37,206 nucleotides of DNA from Frankia sp. AgB1.9 (GTDB taxonomy: Bacteria; Actinomycetota; Actinomycetes; Frankiales; Frankiaceae). Position numbers and translations under genes: made by a program. Below the pieces are notes generated by a model. That model was given only the letters and a program-made list of their open reading frames with translations, was not told where the DNA came from and searched no databases. Of this stretch, positions 7,846-15,935 are shown in pieces (the first letter of the stretch is position 1; every line of letters starts with the position of its first letter). The stretch spans positions 1-37,206 of the forward strand of contig NZ_JADWYX010000092.1 of the NCBI RefSeq assembly GCF_016786355.1. Reading direction: 5' to 3'.

Positions 7846-9540
7846 TTGATCGGCGTGCTCGTGGCACTCGTCGCGGTGGTGTTGGTTGCCATCGTCGCCC
7901 TCGCCCTGGTCGTGCTGCGGCTGTTGCGGGCGGGCTCGCGCACCGGCGCCGAGCCGAGCCCACGGCCATCGCCGGCGGCGGACGCCGACGCGGCGGCGGC
8001 CCTACGGGCCGCGCAGGCGGAGGCCGTCGCCCACGCCGAGACGGTCGCCCGGGAGCACGCCACCGCCGTCGCCCGAGAGCACGCCGAAGCCACGTCCCGT
8101 GAGCAGGCTCAGGCCTTGGCCCGCAAGCTCGCCGAGGCCGACCGCGAGAGGGCCGAAGCCGCCCGCCGCGAGGCGCAGGAGGAACGCGACAAGGCGATGG
8201 CCGAGCTTCGCGGCCGCCGGGCCGAGCTACGCGAGTGGGACAGCCGGCTCACCCAGCGCGAGGCCCGGATCGAGGAACGCCTGGCCACCCTCGAGGACCA
8301 GACCCGCCGGATCGAGTCCCGCGACCGCGAGCTCGCCGAACGGGACGCGGCCCTCGCCCGTCGGGCCAGAGAGGCCGACGACCTCGACGCCCGCCGGGTC
8401 GCCGCGCTCGAACAGGCCGCCGGCATGACCTCGTCCGAGGCGAAGACCGAGCTGTTGTCGGTCGTCGAGCAGCACGCGAGGCTGGAGGCCGCGACGCTGG
8501 CCCGCGAGATCGAGGCGCGGGCCGAGGACGAGGCCCAGGACCGGGCCAGGCGCATCGTCACCATCGCGATCCAGCGGGTCGCCGCCGAGCAGACCGCCGA
8601 GTCGGTGGTCTCCGTCCTGCACCTGCCCGGCGACGAGATGAAGGGCCGGATCATCGGCCGCGAGGGCCGCAACATCCGCGCCTTCGAGTCGGTCACCGGC
8701 GTGAACGTGCTCATCGACGACACGCCCGAGGCGGTGCTGCTCAGCTGTTTCGACCCGGTCCGCCGCGAGGTCGGCCGGATCACCCTGTCCGCGCTGGTCG
8801 CCGACGGGCGGATCCATCCGCAGCGGATCGAGGAGGAGTACGAGCGGGCTCAGCGCGAGGTCGAGGAACGGTGCGTGCGCGCCGGCAAGGACGCCCTGGT
8901 CGAGGTCGGCATCGGCGAGATGCACCCGGAGCTGGTCGTGCTGCTGGGCCGGCTGCGCTACCGCACCAGCTATGGCCAGAACGTGCTGGGCCATCTGGTC
9001 GAGTCCGCCCACCTGGCCGGGCTGATGGCCGCTGAGCTGCGGCTTCCTGCCCTGATCGCCAAGCGCGGCACCCTGCTGCACGACCTCGGCAAGGCGCTCA
9101 CCCACGAGGTCGAGGGCTCGCATGCCCTGGTGGGCGCGGAGATCGCCCGCCGCTACGGCGAGCACGAGGACGTCGTCCACGCCATCGAGGCCCATCACAA
9201 CGAGGTCGAGCCGCGTTCGGTCGAGGCGGTGCTCACCCAGGCGGCCGACGCGATCTCCGGCGGCCGGCCCGGCGCCCGCCGCGAGAGCCTCGAGTCCTAC
9301 GTGCGACGGCTGGAGCGGATCGAGCAGATAGCGGCCGAGCGCCCCGGCGTCGAGCGGGTGTTCGCCATGCAGGCCGGACGGGAGGTCCGGGTGATGGTCG
9401 TGCCCGAGGAGGTCGACGACACCGCGGCCCATCTGCTCGCCCGTGACGTCGCCCGCCAGATCGAGGACGAGCTCACCTACCCCGGCCAGATCCGGGTCAC
9501 GGTCGTCCGCGAGACCCGCGCGATCGAAACCGCCCGTTGA
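7846..9540 (+). CDS. rny: Ribonuclease Y
   Basis: A 564-residue membrane-anchored endoribonuclease that starts mRNA decay. Order of parts: an N-terminal transmembrane helix (about residues 2-27), a long charged coiled coil (about 45-215), a KH RNA-binding domain with GRIIGREGRN (about 266-275), and an HD phosphohydrolase domain with LLHDLGKA (His412-Asp413) and the later EAHHNEVEP segment. The start is TTG at 7846, supported by GGAGGAG 6-8 nt upstream; the helix begins at once after it. The arrangement fits RNase Y throughout. It sits between recX and miaB, the usual actinobacterial place. Confidence 0.94.
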   Translation: MIGVLVALVAVVLVAIVALALVVLRLLRAGSRTGAEPSPRPSPAADADAAAALRAAQAEAVAHAETVAREHATAVAREHAEATSREQAQALARKLAEADRERAEAARREAQEERDKAMAELRGRRAELREWDSRLTQREARIEERLATLEDQTRRIESRDRELAERDAALARRAREADDLDARRVAALEQAAGMTSSEAKTELLSVVEQHARLEAATLAREIEARAEDEAQDRARRIVTIAIQRVAAEQTAESVVSVLHLPGDEMKGRIIGREGRNIRAFESVTGVNVLIDDTPEAVLLSCFDPVRREVGRITLSALVADGRIHPQRIEEEYERAQREVEERCVRAGKDALVEVGIGEMHPELVVLLGRLRYRTSYGQNVLGHLVESAHLAGLMAAELRLPALIAKRGTLLHDLGKALTHEVEGSHALVGAEIARRYGEHEDVVHAIEAHHNEVEPRSVEAVLTQAADAISGGRPGARRESLESYVRRLERIEQIAAERPGVERVFAMQAGREVRVMVVPEEVDDTAAHLLARDVARQIEDELTYPGQIRVTVVRETRAIETAR

Positions 9541-9570
9541 GCCAGCCAGCCATCGCCGTAACCTGGGTGA

Positions 9571-11211
9571 GTGATTGGCCGTAGCTACCAGGTGCGCACG
9601 TTCGGGTGCCAGATGAACGTGCATGACTCCGAGCGGATCTCCGGGCTGTTGGAATCCGCCGGCTATGTCCCGGTGGACGTCGGCGAGACCCCGGACCTCG
9701 TCGTGTTCAACACCTGCGCCGTCCGGGAGAACGCCGACAACCGCCTCTACGGCAACCTCGGTCACCTGTACCCGACCAAACGCGACAATCCGGGCATGCA
9801 GATCGCCGTCGGCGGCTGCCTCGCGCAGAAGGACCGCGGCACGATCACGCGTAAGGCCCCGTGGGTGGACGTGGTCTTCGGCACCCACAACCTGCATCGC
9901 CTGCCGGTGCTGCTGGAGCGGGCCCGGCACAATGCCGAGGCCCAGGTCGAGATCGCCGAGGTCCTGGAGGTCTTCCCCAGCACGCTGCCGGCCCGCCGGG
10001 CCAGCCACGCGTCCGCCTGGGTGAGCATCAGCGTCGGCTGCGACAACACCTGCACCTTCTGCATCGTCCCGAGCCTGCGCGGCAAGGAACGCGACCGCCG
10101 GCCCGGCGACGTGCTCGCCGAGGTGGAGGCGCTGGTCGACGACGGCGCCGTCGAGGTGACCCTGCTCGGCCAGAACGTCAACTCCTATGGCCGTTCCTTC
10201 GGGGACCCGGGTGCCTTCGCCAAGCTGCTGCGGGCCTGCGGCCGGATCGACGGCCTCGAGCGCGTGCGGTTCACCTCTCCGCACCCGCGCGACTTCACCG
10301 ACGACGTGATCGCCGCGATGGCTGAGACCCCGAACGTCTGCCCCAGCCTGCACATGCCGATGCAGTCGGGCTCCGATGACGTCCTGCGCCGGATGCGGCG
10401 CTCGTATCGCCGGGACCGCTACCTCGGCATCGTTGAAGGGGTCCGGGCCGCGCTTCCCGACGCCGCGATCACCACCGACATCATCGTCGGCTTCCCGGGC
10501 GAGACCGAGCGGGACTTCCTCGACACCCTCGACGTCGTGGGCCAGGCCCGGTTCTCCGGTGCGTTCACCTTCCAGTACTCACCCCGGCCCGGCACCCCTG
10601 CCGCCACGATGGACGAGCAGGTCCCGCCGGCCGTCGTGGCCGAGCGCTACGGCCGCCTGGTCGCGCTGCAGGACGAGGTCTCGCTGGCGGAGAACAGGGC
10701 CCAGGTCGGCCGGACCGTCGAGGTCCTGCTGGCCGAGGGGGAGGGCCGCAAGGACGAGTCCACCGGTCGCCGCTCGGGCCGGGCCCGCGACGGGCGGCTC
10801 GTTCACCTCGGGCCCGACGCCAACGCCTCCGCCCGCTCGGGCGTGCACACCTCGCCGGCCGAGGAGGCGGCGGTGCTCGCCGAACTGGCCCGGCTTCGTC
10901 CCGGCGACGTCGTCACCACCGTGATCACCTACGGAGCGCCGCACTACCTGGTCGCCGCCGGCGCCCCGCGCGCGGCGCGGGCCACCCGCGCCGGGGACCT
11001 CTGGGAGGCCGACCGGGCGGCGCCCGCGGGCTCGGCGCGGCAGTCGGTCAGCCTGGGCATGCCCGGCATCGGAGCCGCCGCCGGCACGCGGGCATCTGAG
11101 GAGACCCACTCGCACGGCGACGGCCAGGCCTGCGGCTGCGCGGCGCCCACGCCGGGCCCAGTCTCAGCCCTGACGCTGGTCCCGGCCCCGACGCCGGCTC
11201 CGGCGCGGTAG
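9571..11211 (+). CDS. miaB: tRNA-2-methylthio-N6-dimethylallyladenosine synthase MiaB
   Basis: A radical-SAM methylthiotransferase that adds the 2-methylthio group to i6A37 of tRNA, acting after MiaA. The N-terminal domain carries the auxiliary-cluster cysteines C13, C49 and C83. The radical-SAM cluster is CDNTCTFC (C157, C161, C164), followed by LLGQNVNSYG and the TRAM region. The first about 450 residues are ordinary. The last about 90 are an Ala/Pro/Gly-rich extension with a His/Cys stretch (HSHGDGQACGC). A -10-like TAACCT (9559-9564) ends 6 nt before the GTG start, so the message may be leaderless. miaA lies three genes downstream. Confidence 0.95.
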   Translation: MIGRSYQVRTFGCQMNVHDSERISGLLESAGYVPVDVGETPDLVVFNTCAVRENADNRLYGNLGHLYPTKRDNPGMQIAVGGCLAQKDRGTITRKAPWVDVVFGTHNLHRLPVLLERARHNAEAQVEIAEVLEVFPSTLPARRASHASAWVSISVGCDNTCTFCIVPSLRGKERDRRPGDVLAEVEALVDDGAVEVTLLGQNVNSYGRSFGDPGAFAKLLRACGRIDGLERVRFTSPHPRDFTDDVIAAMAETPNVCPSLHMPMQSGSDDVLRRMRRSYRRDRYLGIVEGVRAALPDAAITTDIIVGFPGETERDFLDTLDVVGQARFSGAFTFQYSPRPGTPAATMDEQVPPAVVAERYGRLVALQDEVSLAENRAQVGRTVEVLLAEGEGRKDESTGRRSGRARDGRLVHLGPDANASARSGVHTSPAEEAAVLAELARLRPGDVVTTVITYGAPHYLVAAGAPRAARATRAGDLWEADRAAPAGSARQSVSLGMPGIGAAAGTRASEETHSHGDGQACGCAAPTPGPVSALTLVPAPTPAPAR

Positions 11212-11215
11212 CGAG

Positions 11216-12022
11216 GTGACGCTCGTCGTCGCGGCGGTCTGTCCGCACCCTCCGCTGCTGGTGCCCCGGGTCGGCGCCAATGAGCCGGTCGCCGCCCGTG
11301 AGCCGGCGTTGGCGGCCGTCCGTCGGCTGCGCGCCGCGAACCCGGATGTTCTGGTGGTCGTCGGCGATGACCCGGACGCCCTCGCGGCCGGCTTTCACGC
11401 CTATTCGTCGACGTCGGTCGGCGACTTCCGCGGCTTCGGCGTCGACTACCAGGTCCAGCTTGGGCCCGGGCCGACCGCTGGGATGTCCGATCTCGGTGGA
11501 GTCCCCGGCGCCGTGGGGGAGGGCGGAGCGACCGACGCCCCCAGACTGCCGCTGTCGCTCGCGGTCGGTGCCTGGCTGCTGGCCGAGACCGGCTGGGACG
11601 TCGCCCGCTGGGGCCTGGGGGTCTCGCCGAAGGCCGAGGCCGCGCAGGCCGTCGCGCGGGGCGCCGAGCTGGTCGCGGGACCGGACCGGGTCGCGCTGCT
11701 CGTGATGGGCGATGGCAGCGCCCGCCGGACGCCCAAGGCCCCCGGCGCCCTGGACGAGCGGGCCGAGCCCTACGACGCGGTCGTCGAACGCGCGCTGGCG
11801 ACGGTCGATCTCGACGCACTGCTGGCCCTCGATCCGGGCCTGTCCGCCGACCTGCTGGTGGCCGGCCGCGCCTCGTGGCAGGTGCTCGCCGGCGCAGTGG
11901 GTGCGAGACCCATCGGAACGCCCACGTGGGGGGCAGACGTTTTGTACGCGGACGCCCCGTTTGGCGTCGGGTATTTCGTAGGCGTGTGGGAACCGGGGGT
12001 GTCGGGTGACGAGGGCCGTTGA
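11216..12022 (+). CDS. Class III extradiol dioxygenase-like protein
   Basis: A 268-residue protein beginning MTLVVAAVCPHPPLLVPRVG. The CPHPPLL motif and fold-level pattern resemble the class III extradiol ring-cleavage dioxygenase (LigB-like) family. Actinobacteria commonly encode such a protein between miaB and miaA; Rv2728c of M. tuberculosis is a positional equivalent. A substrate is not known and no aromatic pathway genes are nearby, so a ring-cleavage role should not be assumed. The GTG start is 4 nt after the miaB stop, and the end overlaps the next gene by 17 nt, implying a tight operon. Confidence 0.75.
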   Translation: MTLVVAAVCPHPPLLVPRVGANEPVAAREPALAAVRRLRAANPDVLVVVGDDPDALAAGFHAYSSTSVGDFRGFGVDYQVQLGPGPTAGMSDLGGVPGAVGEGGATDAPRLPLSLAVGAWLLAETGWDVARWGLGVSPKAEAAQAVARGAELVAGPDRVALLVMGDGSARRTPKAPGALDERAEPYDAVVERALATVDLDALLALDPGLSADLLVAGRASWQVLAGAVGARPIGTPTWGADVLYADAPFGVGYFVGVWEPGVSGDEGR

Positions 12023-12854
12023 CAGGTTGGACGAGCCTCGAAGCGCGACCGTGGGTGGTCTCGCCGCGCTCGTCGCCGGACCGGCGGACGGCGCGACCGT
12101 GCTGATGCTGCCCGGCTTCACCGGCAGCAAGGAGGACTTTTTCCCGATCCTGCCGCTGCTGGCCACCGCCGGGCTGCGTGCGGTCGCGGTCGACCTGCGT
12201 GGCCAGTACGAATCGAAGGGCGAGCCCGACGGGCCCGACAGCCAGTTCTCCCTGGATGGCCTCGCCTCCGACGTCGCTCTGGCCGCCCGGGAGCTCGGCG
12301 GCCAGGTCCACCTCGTCGGCCACTCGTTCGGTGGGCTCGTCGCGCGGGCCACGCTGCTGGCGGACCCCGGACTGCTGGCGTCGGTCACCTTCTTCGGCTC
12401 CGGGCCGGCGGCGATCGGCGGGCCGCGAGGCCTGGCGCTGCGCGCGATGTACGCGCTCTACGCGCAGGGCGGCCTCGACGCGGTCTGGGCGGGGACCCGG
12501 GCGCTCGACCCCGCGGTCCGCTCCGCCGAGGAGGTCGACTTCCTGCGGCGCCGGTTCTTCGCCAGCTCCGAGCGCGGCATGCTGGTCATGGCGAAGGCGC
12601 TGCTCGGCGAGCCGGACCGGGTCGCCGAGGCGACGGCCGTCGCCTCGGCGCACGGGATTCCGCTCCTGGTCACCCACGGGGTCGACGACGACGCGTGGCT
12701 GCCGGCGCAGCAGGCCGACATGGCCGTCCGGCTGGGGGCCCGCCACGTCGCCATCCCCGTCGCGATGCACTCGCCCGCGGTGCAGAATCCGACCGGCACC
12801 GTCGAGGTGCTCGTCGCCTTCATCCGCGAGGCTGAGACCGAGGCCGCGGCCTGA
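12006..12854 (+). CDS. Alpha/beta hydrolase
   Basis: A 282-residue alpha/beta-hydrolase-fold protein. The nucleophile elbow is GHSFGG (Ser in VHLVGHSFGGLVAR). An oxyanion-hole segment LPGFTGSKEDF lies near residue 36. A likely acid lies in THGVDDDAW, and the probable catalytic His is in VAMHSPAVQNP close to the C-terminus. No signal peptide is seen, so it is likely cytosolic. The GTG start overlaps the preceding dioxygenase-like gene by 17 nt. Substrate unknown. Confidence 0.85.
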   Translation: MTRAVDRLDEPRSATVGGLAALVAGPADGATVLMLPGFTGSKEDFFPILPLLATAGLRAVAVDLRGQYESKGEPDGPDSQFSLDGLASDVALAARELGGQVHLVGHSFGGLVARATLLADPGLLASVTFFGSGPAAIGGPRGLALRAMYALYAQGGLDAVWAGTRALDPAVRSAEEVDFLRRRFFASSERGMLVMAKALLGEPDRVAEATAVASAHGIPLLVTHGVDDDAWLPAQQADMAVRLGARHVAIPVAMHSPAVQNPTGTVEVLVAFIREAETEAAA

Positions 12855-13000
12855 ACGGCGGCGACAACCCACGCGGGCGGCGGCCCAGGCCCGGACGAGC
12901 AGCCGCCCGGCCGCTGCCGACGGTCACGTCGGTCGCCGCGGGCGGGCCTCGGTCCGGTCATCCGTGGCAGGCTTGACGGCATCCTGAAAGGGCGGTGACG

Positions 13001-13930
13001 GTGCGCGACGACGCTGACGGGCTGCGCGAACCTCGTGGCCGGGTGGTCGCGATCGTCGGGCCCACCGCGGCCGGGAAGAGCGACCTCGCCCTGGACCTCG
13101 TCGCCTCGCTGGACGACGGCGCGGCCGAGATCATCAATGCCGACTCGATGCAGCTCTACCGGGGCATGGACATCGGTACCGCCAAGGTCCCGCCCGAGGA
13201 GCGACGCGGAATCCCGCACCATCTACTCGACATCTGGGACGTGACCAGGACGGCCGACGTCGCCAGCTACCAACGAGACGCCCGCGCGATCGTCGACCGT
13301 CTGCTGGCCGAGGGCCGGCTCCCGGTGCTCGTCGGCGGCTCCGGGCTCTACGTCCGGGCCGTGCTCGACGAGCTGGAGTTCCCCGGCACGGATCCGGTGA
13401 TCCGCGCGGGCCTGGAGGCGCGGCTCGCCGAGATCGGCCCCGCAGCGCTGCACGCGGAGCTGGCCGCCGCGGCCCCGGCCGCCGCGACCGCGATCCTGCC
13501 GTCGAACGGCCGGCGGATCGTGCGGGCCCTCGAGGTCGTCGCGCTGACCGGAGGGTTCGTCGCGCGGCTGCCGGAGCACCGCTCGCACTACGACGTGGCC
13601 GTCATCGGTGTCGACCGGGCCGACCTGGACGACCGGATCACGACGCGGGTCGACCGGATGTGGGCCGCCGGCCTCGTCGAGGAGGTCCGGGAGCTGGACA
13701 AGGTCGGCCTCTCGGTGGGTCGGACCGCGTCGCGCGCGCTGGGCTATGCGCAGGTGCTGGGCTGGCTGCAGGGCGAGTTCGCATCGCAGGACGACGCCCG
13801 CGCCGCGACCGTCACGGCGACGCGACGGTTCGCGCGTCGCCAAAGGTCGTGGTTCCGACGTGATCCACGGATAAGCTGGCTCGACCAGCCCGATGCCGGC
13901 ACCGTCCGCCGTCTGGTGGGCTCGCTGTGA
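13001..13930 (+). CDS. miaA: tRNA dimethylallyltransferase MiaA
   Basis: Transfers dimethylallyl to A37 of tRNAs reading UNN codons, giving the i6A that MiaB modifies further. The P-loop GPTAAGKS lies near the N-terminus, followed by INADSMQLYRGMDIGTAK, PHHLLDIWDV and GGSGLYVRAVLDEL, then FARRQRSWFRRDPRI in the C-terminal tRNA-binding part. The length of about 309 residues is normal. Start chosen at GTG 13001, 8 nt after GAAAGGG; a GTG two codons earlier (12995) is in frame but only 2 nt from that site. Confidence 0.95.
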   Translation: MRDDADGLREPRGRVVAIVGPTAAGKSDLALDLVASLDDGAAEIINADSMQLYRGMDIGTAKVPPEERRGIPHHLLDIWDVTRTADVASYQRDARAIVDRLLAEGRLPVLVGGSGLYVRAVLDELEFPGTDPVIRAGLEARLAEIGPAALHAELAAAAPAAATAILPSNGRRIVRALEVVALTGGFVARLPEHRSHYDVAVIGVDRADLDDRITTRVDRMWAAGLVEEVRELDKVGLSVGRTASRALGYAQVLGWLQGEFASQDDARAATVTATRRFARRQRSWFRRDPRISWLDQPDAGTVRRLVGSL

Positions 13931-13995
13931 ACCTGAAGGGCCTGCGGGCACGCGGCTTCACCACCGTCGCGCGCCGCGCGGCCCGTGACGTGTGA
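13927..13995 (+). CDS. Possible 22-residue basic peptide overlapping the miaA stop
   Basis: A GTG at 13927 overlaps the miaA stop as GTGA and opens a 22-codon frame (VNLKGLRARGFTTVARRAARDV) that ends at TGA 13993-13995. The peptide is strongly basic and arginine-rich. The overlap geometry suits translational coupling, but in DNA this rich in GC such short frames arise easily. No homologue is recognised. Confidence 0.2.
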   Translation: MNLKGLRARGFTTVARRAARDV

Positions 13996-14067
13996 CCGGA
14001 AGTCTCGTCGCTGAAGTGCGCCAGCGGGGGGCGCGGCCGGTCCATCCCGGCGTCCGGGAGTGGCCGC

Positions 14068-14940
14068 GTGACCCAGCTCGACCTGGCGCTCATCCATGCT
14101 CTCTACGCCGCCTTCGACGACGGCACGCTGCGGTTCACCTTCGAACCCGAGGTGGACCTGCGGACCGGGTCGGTGCCCGGGATGACCGCCCGCCTGCAGT
14201 GGGCACACGCCGACCGCGGCCTGCTGGACGCCGCCGACGTCCGGGCGATCGCCCAGTTCGCCGGGCTCGCCGACCAGCTCGACCAGTGGGCGCTGCGCGC
14301 CGCCGTCACCGAGTGCCGGACGTGGCACCGGATGGCCACCGGCGGCGCCGTCCGTCCGCCCCGGCTCTGGCTGCACATCGGCTCGCGACAGCTCGCCCAG
14401 CCACGATTCGCCGCCGAGATCGTCACGATGGTCCGCGACCGCGGCGCGTTGCCGCCCGGCGCCGTCGGCCTCTCGTTCACCGAGGAGACGCTGGGGCGCG
14501 CGGACCCGTCGCTGCCGCGAACCCTCGACCGCCTGCGGGACAGCGGCGTGGCCGTCGCGGTGCGCGCGTTCGGCCGCTGGATCGGCTCGCCGGCCACCCT
14601 CGACCTGCTGCCCCTCGACCTGGTCCGGCTGGACGACCGTTTCCTGCGCGCCACGCTGCGTGATCTGGAGGGCGAGGCCGTCTTCGCCGCGATGGTGACC
14701 CTCGCCCGCCGCCGTCGGACCGTGGTCCTCGCCGACGGGGTCGACACCGCCCGCTTCGCCGCGCGCCTCATCAGCCTCGGCTGCGACCGCGCGACCGGCC
14801 CCGTCTTCTGCCCGCCCCTCGACGTGGACGAGGCCCGCCTGCTGGCGCTCGGCCGCGGCCGTCCGCGCGAGCCCCGAACCCCATCCCAGGCCGGCACCCC
14901 CAGCAAGGTCGCCACTTCCCACATGGCGTCCGCAGGCTGA
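14068..14940 (+). CDS. Degenerate EAL-domain protein
   Basis: A 290-residue protein with the outline of an EAL (cyclic di-GMP phosphodiesterase) domain, but the catalytic signature is gone. The position of the EAL tripeptide reads GMTARLQW. The DDFG(T/S)GYSSL segment is replaced by RAFGRWIGSPATLDLL. The late EGVE motif reads DGVDTARFAARLISLGCDRATGP, and the usual QG(Y/F) becomes TGPVFCPPL. Hydrolysis of c-di-GMP is therefore unlikely; a ligand sensor or protein partner role is possible. Start GTG 14068, with GGGAG upstream. The C-terminal 35 residues are low complexity. Confidence 0.72.
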   Translation: MTQLDLALIHALYAAFDDGTLRFTFEPEVDLRTGSVPGMTARLQWAHADRGLLDAADVRAIAQFAGLADQLDQWALRAAVTECRTWHRMATGGAVRPPRLWLHIGSRQLAQPRFAAEIVTMVRDRGALPPGAVGLSFTEETLGRADPSLPRTLDRLRDSGVAVAVRAFGRWIGSPATLDLLPLDLVRLDDRFLRATLRDLEGEAVFAAMVTLARRRRTVVLADGVDTARFAARLISLGCDRATGPVFCPPLDVDEARLLALGRGRPREPRTPSQAGTPSKVATSHMASAG

Positions 14941-14967
14941 CGCCGACCCTCCTGGGCTGAGATCCGG

Positions 14968-15735
14968 TCAGAGCAGGGTGAGGATGCGGGGGCCGTCCGG
15001 GGTGATGGCGACGGTGTGCTCGACGTGGGCGGCCCGGCTCCCGTCGGTGGTGCGCAGCGACCAGCCGTCGGCGGCGGTCTGGTGGCTGTCGCGGCCCCCG
15101 GCGAGCAGCATCGGCTCGATCGCGAGCACGAGGCCGGTACGCAGCGGAAAGCCGCGCCCAGGCGGCCCGTCGTTCGGGACGTGGGGGTCCTCGTGCATCC
15201 GCCGGCCGATGCCGTGCCCGCCGAAGCCGTCGAGGATGCCGAACTGCTCCCGGCGACAGACCGTGCCGACCGCGTGCGAGATGTCGCCCATCCGGCCGCC
15301 CGGGCGGGCCGCGGCGATCCCGGCGGCGAGGGCCTCCTCGGCCGCCGCGATCAGGCGCAGGTCCGCCGGTCGGGCCGTGCCCACGATGAAGCTGGTCGCG
15401 GCGTCGCCCGTCCACCCGGCCAGCTCGGCGCCGCAGTCGACGCTGACCAGGTCGCCGTCGCGCAGCCGGTAGTCGTCGGGGATGCCGTGCACGATCACGT
15501 CGTTGACGGACACGCAGGTCACCGCCGGGAACGGCGTCGGCGCGAAGGCCGGCCGGTAGTCCTTGAACGTCGACGTGGCGCCGGCCCGCGCGATCACCGA
15601 GGCGGCGACCTCGTCCAGCTCCAGGAGGCTTGTGCCGACCTGCGCCGCCTCCCGGACGGCCGCGAGCGCCTGGGCGACGACCTGTCCGGCCGCCCGCATC
15701 GCCCCGATCGCCGCCGCCGATTTCAGCTCGACCAT
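14968..15735 (-). CDS. map: Methionine aminopeptidase, type I
   Basis: Removes the initiator methionine from nascent proteins; a metalloprotease of the pita-bread fold. All five metal ligands are visible: D100 (VSVDCG), D111 (TGDAA), H174 (GGHGIGRRMHEDP), E207 (LAIEPM) and E239 (VEHTVAI). The substrate-side His83 is also present. Length 255 residues, the short type I form without an N-terminal zinc extension. Start ATG 15735 has AGGTGG about 8 nt upstream; an in-frame ATG at 15813 would add 26 residues not typical of the family. Divergent from dapF. Confidence 0.95.
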   Translation of the reverse strand: MVELKSAAAIGAMRAAGQVVAQALAAVREAAQVGTSLLELDEVAASVIARAGATSTFKDYRPAFAPTPFPAVTCVSVNDVIVHGIPDDYRLRDGDLVSVDCGAELAGWTGDAATSFIVGTARPADLRLIAAAEEALAAGIAAARPGGRMGDISHAVGTVCRREQFGILDGFGGHGIGRRMHEDPHVPNDGPPGRGFPLRTGLVLAIEPMLLAGGRDSHQTAADGWSLRTTDGSRAAHVEHTVAITPDGPRILTLL

Positions 15736-15935
15736 GTCAAAGCCCACCTGTCTCGGCCCTACTGGCCGTTCTCGCTGGTACGCACCGCGAAGTCTCCGCA
15801 CGGTGTCGCCCACGTCCGGCGACTCCGACGAAGTACCGGTATAACTATCACGGTACGACGGGTCGGTGGTGCATTGGCAATCTCACTGGGCGGTCGGCGC
15901 GGGCAGGCAGCGGGATGGCCCCGTACGATCGCGGG
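15736..15935. promoter_or_regulatory. map/dapF divergent promoter region
   Basis: Two hundred bases separate the divergent starts. It contains a dyad GTACCG (15833-15838) and CGGTAC (15851-15856) around an AT-rich 12-nt centre, the most AT-rich stretch nearby. A -10-like TACGAT (15924-15929) lies 6 nt before the dapF GTG. The role of the dyad is unknown. Confidence 0.4.

Noticed and set aside
8227..10353. A 708-codon antisense frame opposite rny and miaB
   Set aside because: It mirrors two well-supported genes, has no domain character, and is rich in Gly, Arg, Asp and Val as expected for a shadow frame in high-GC DNA.
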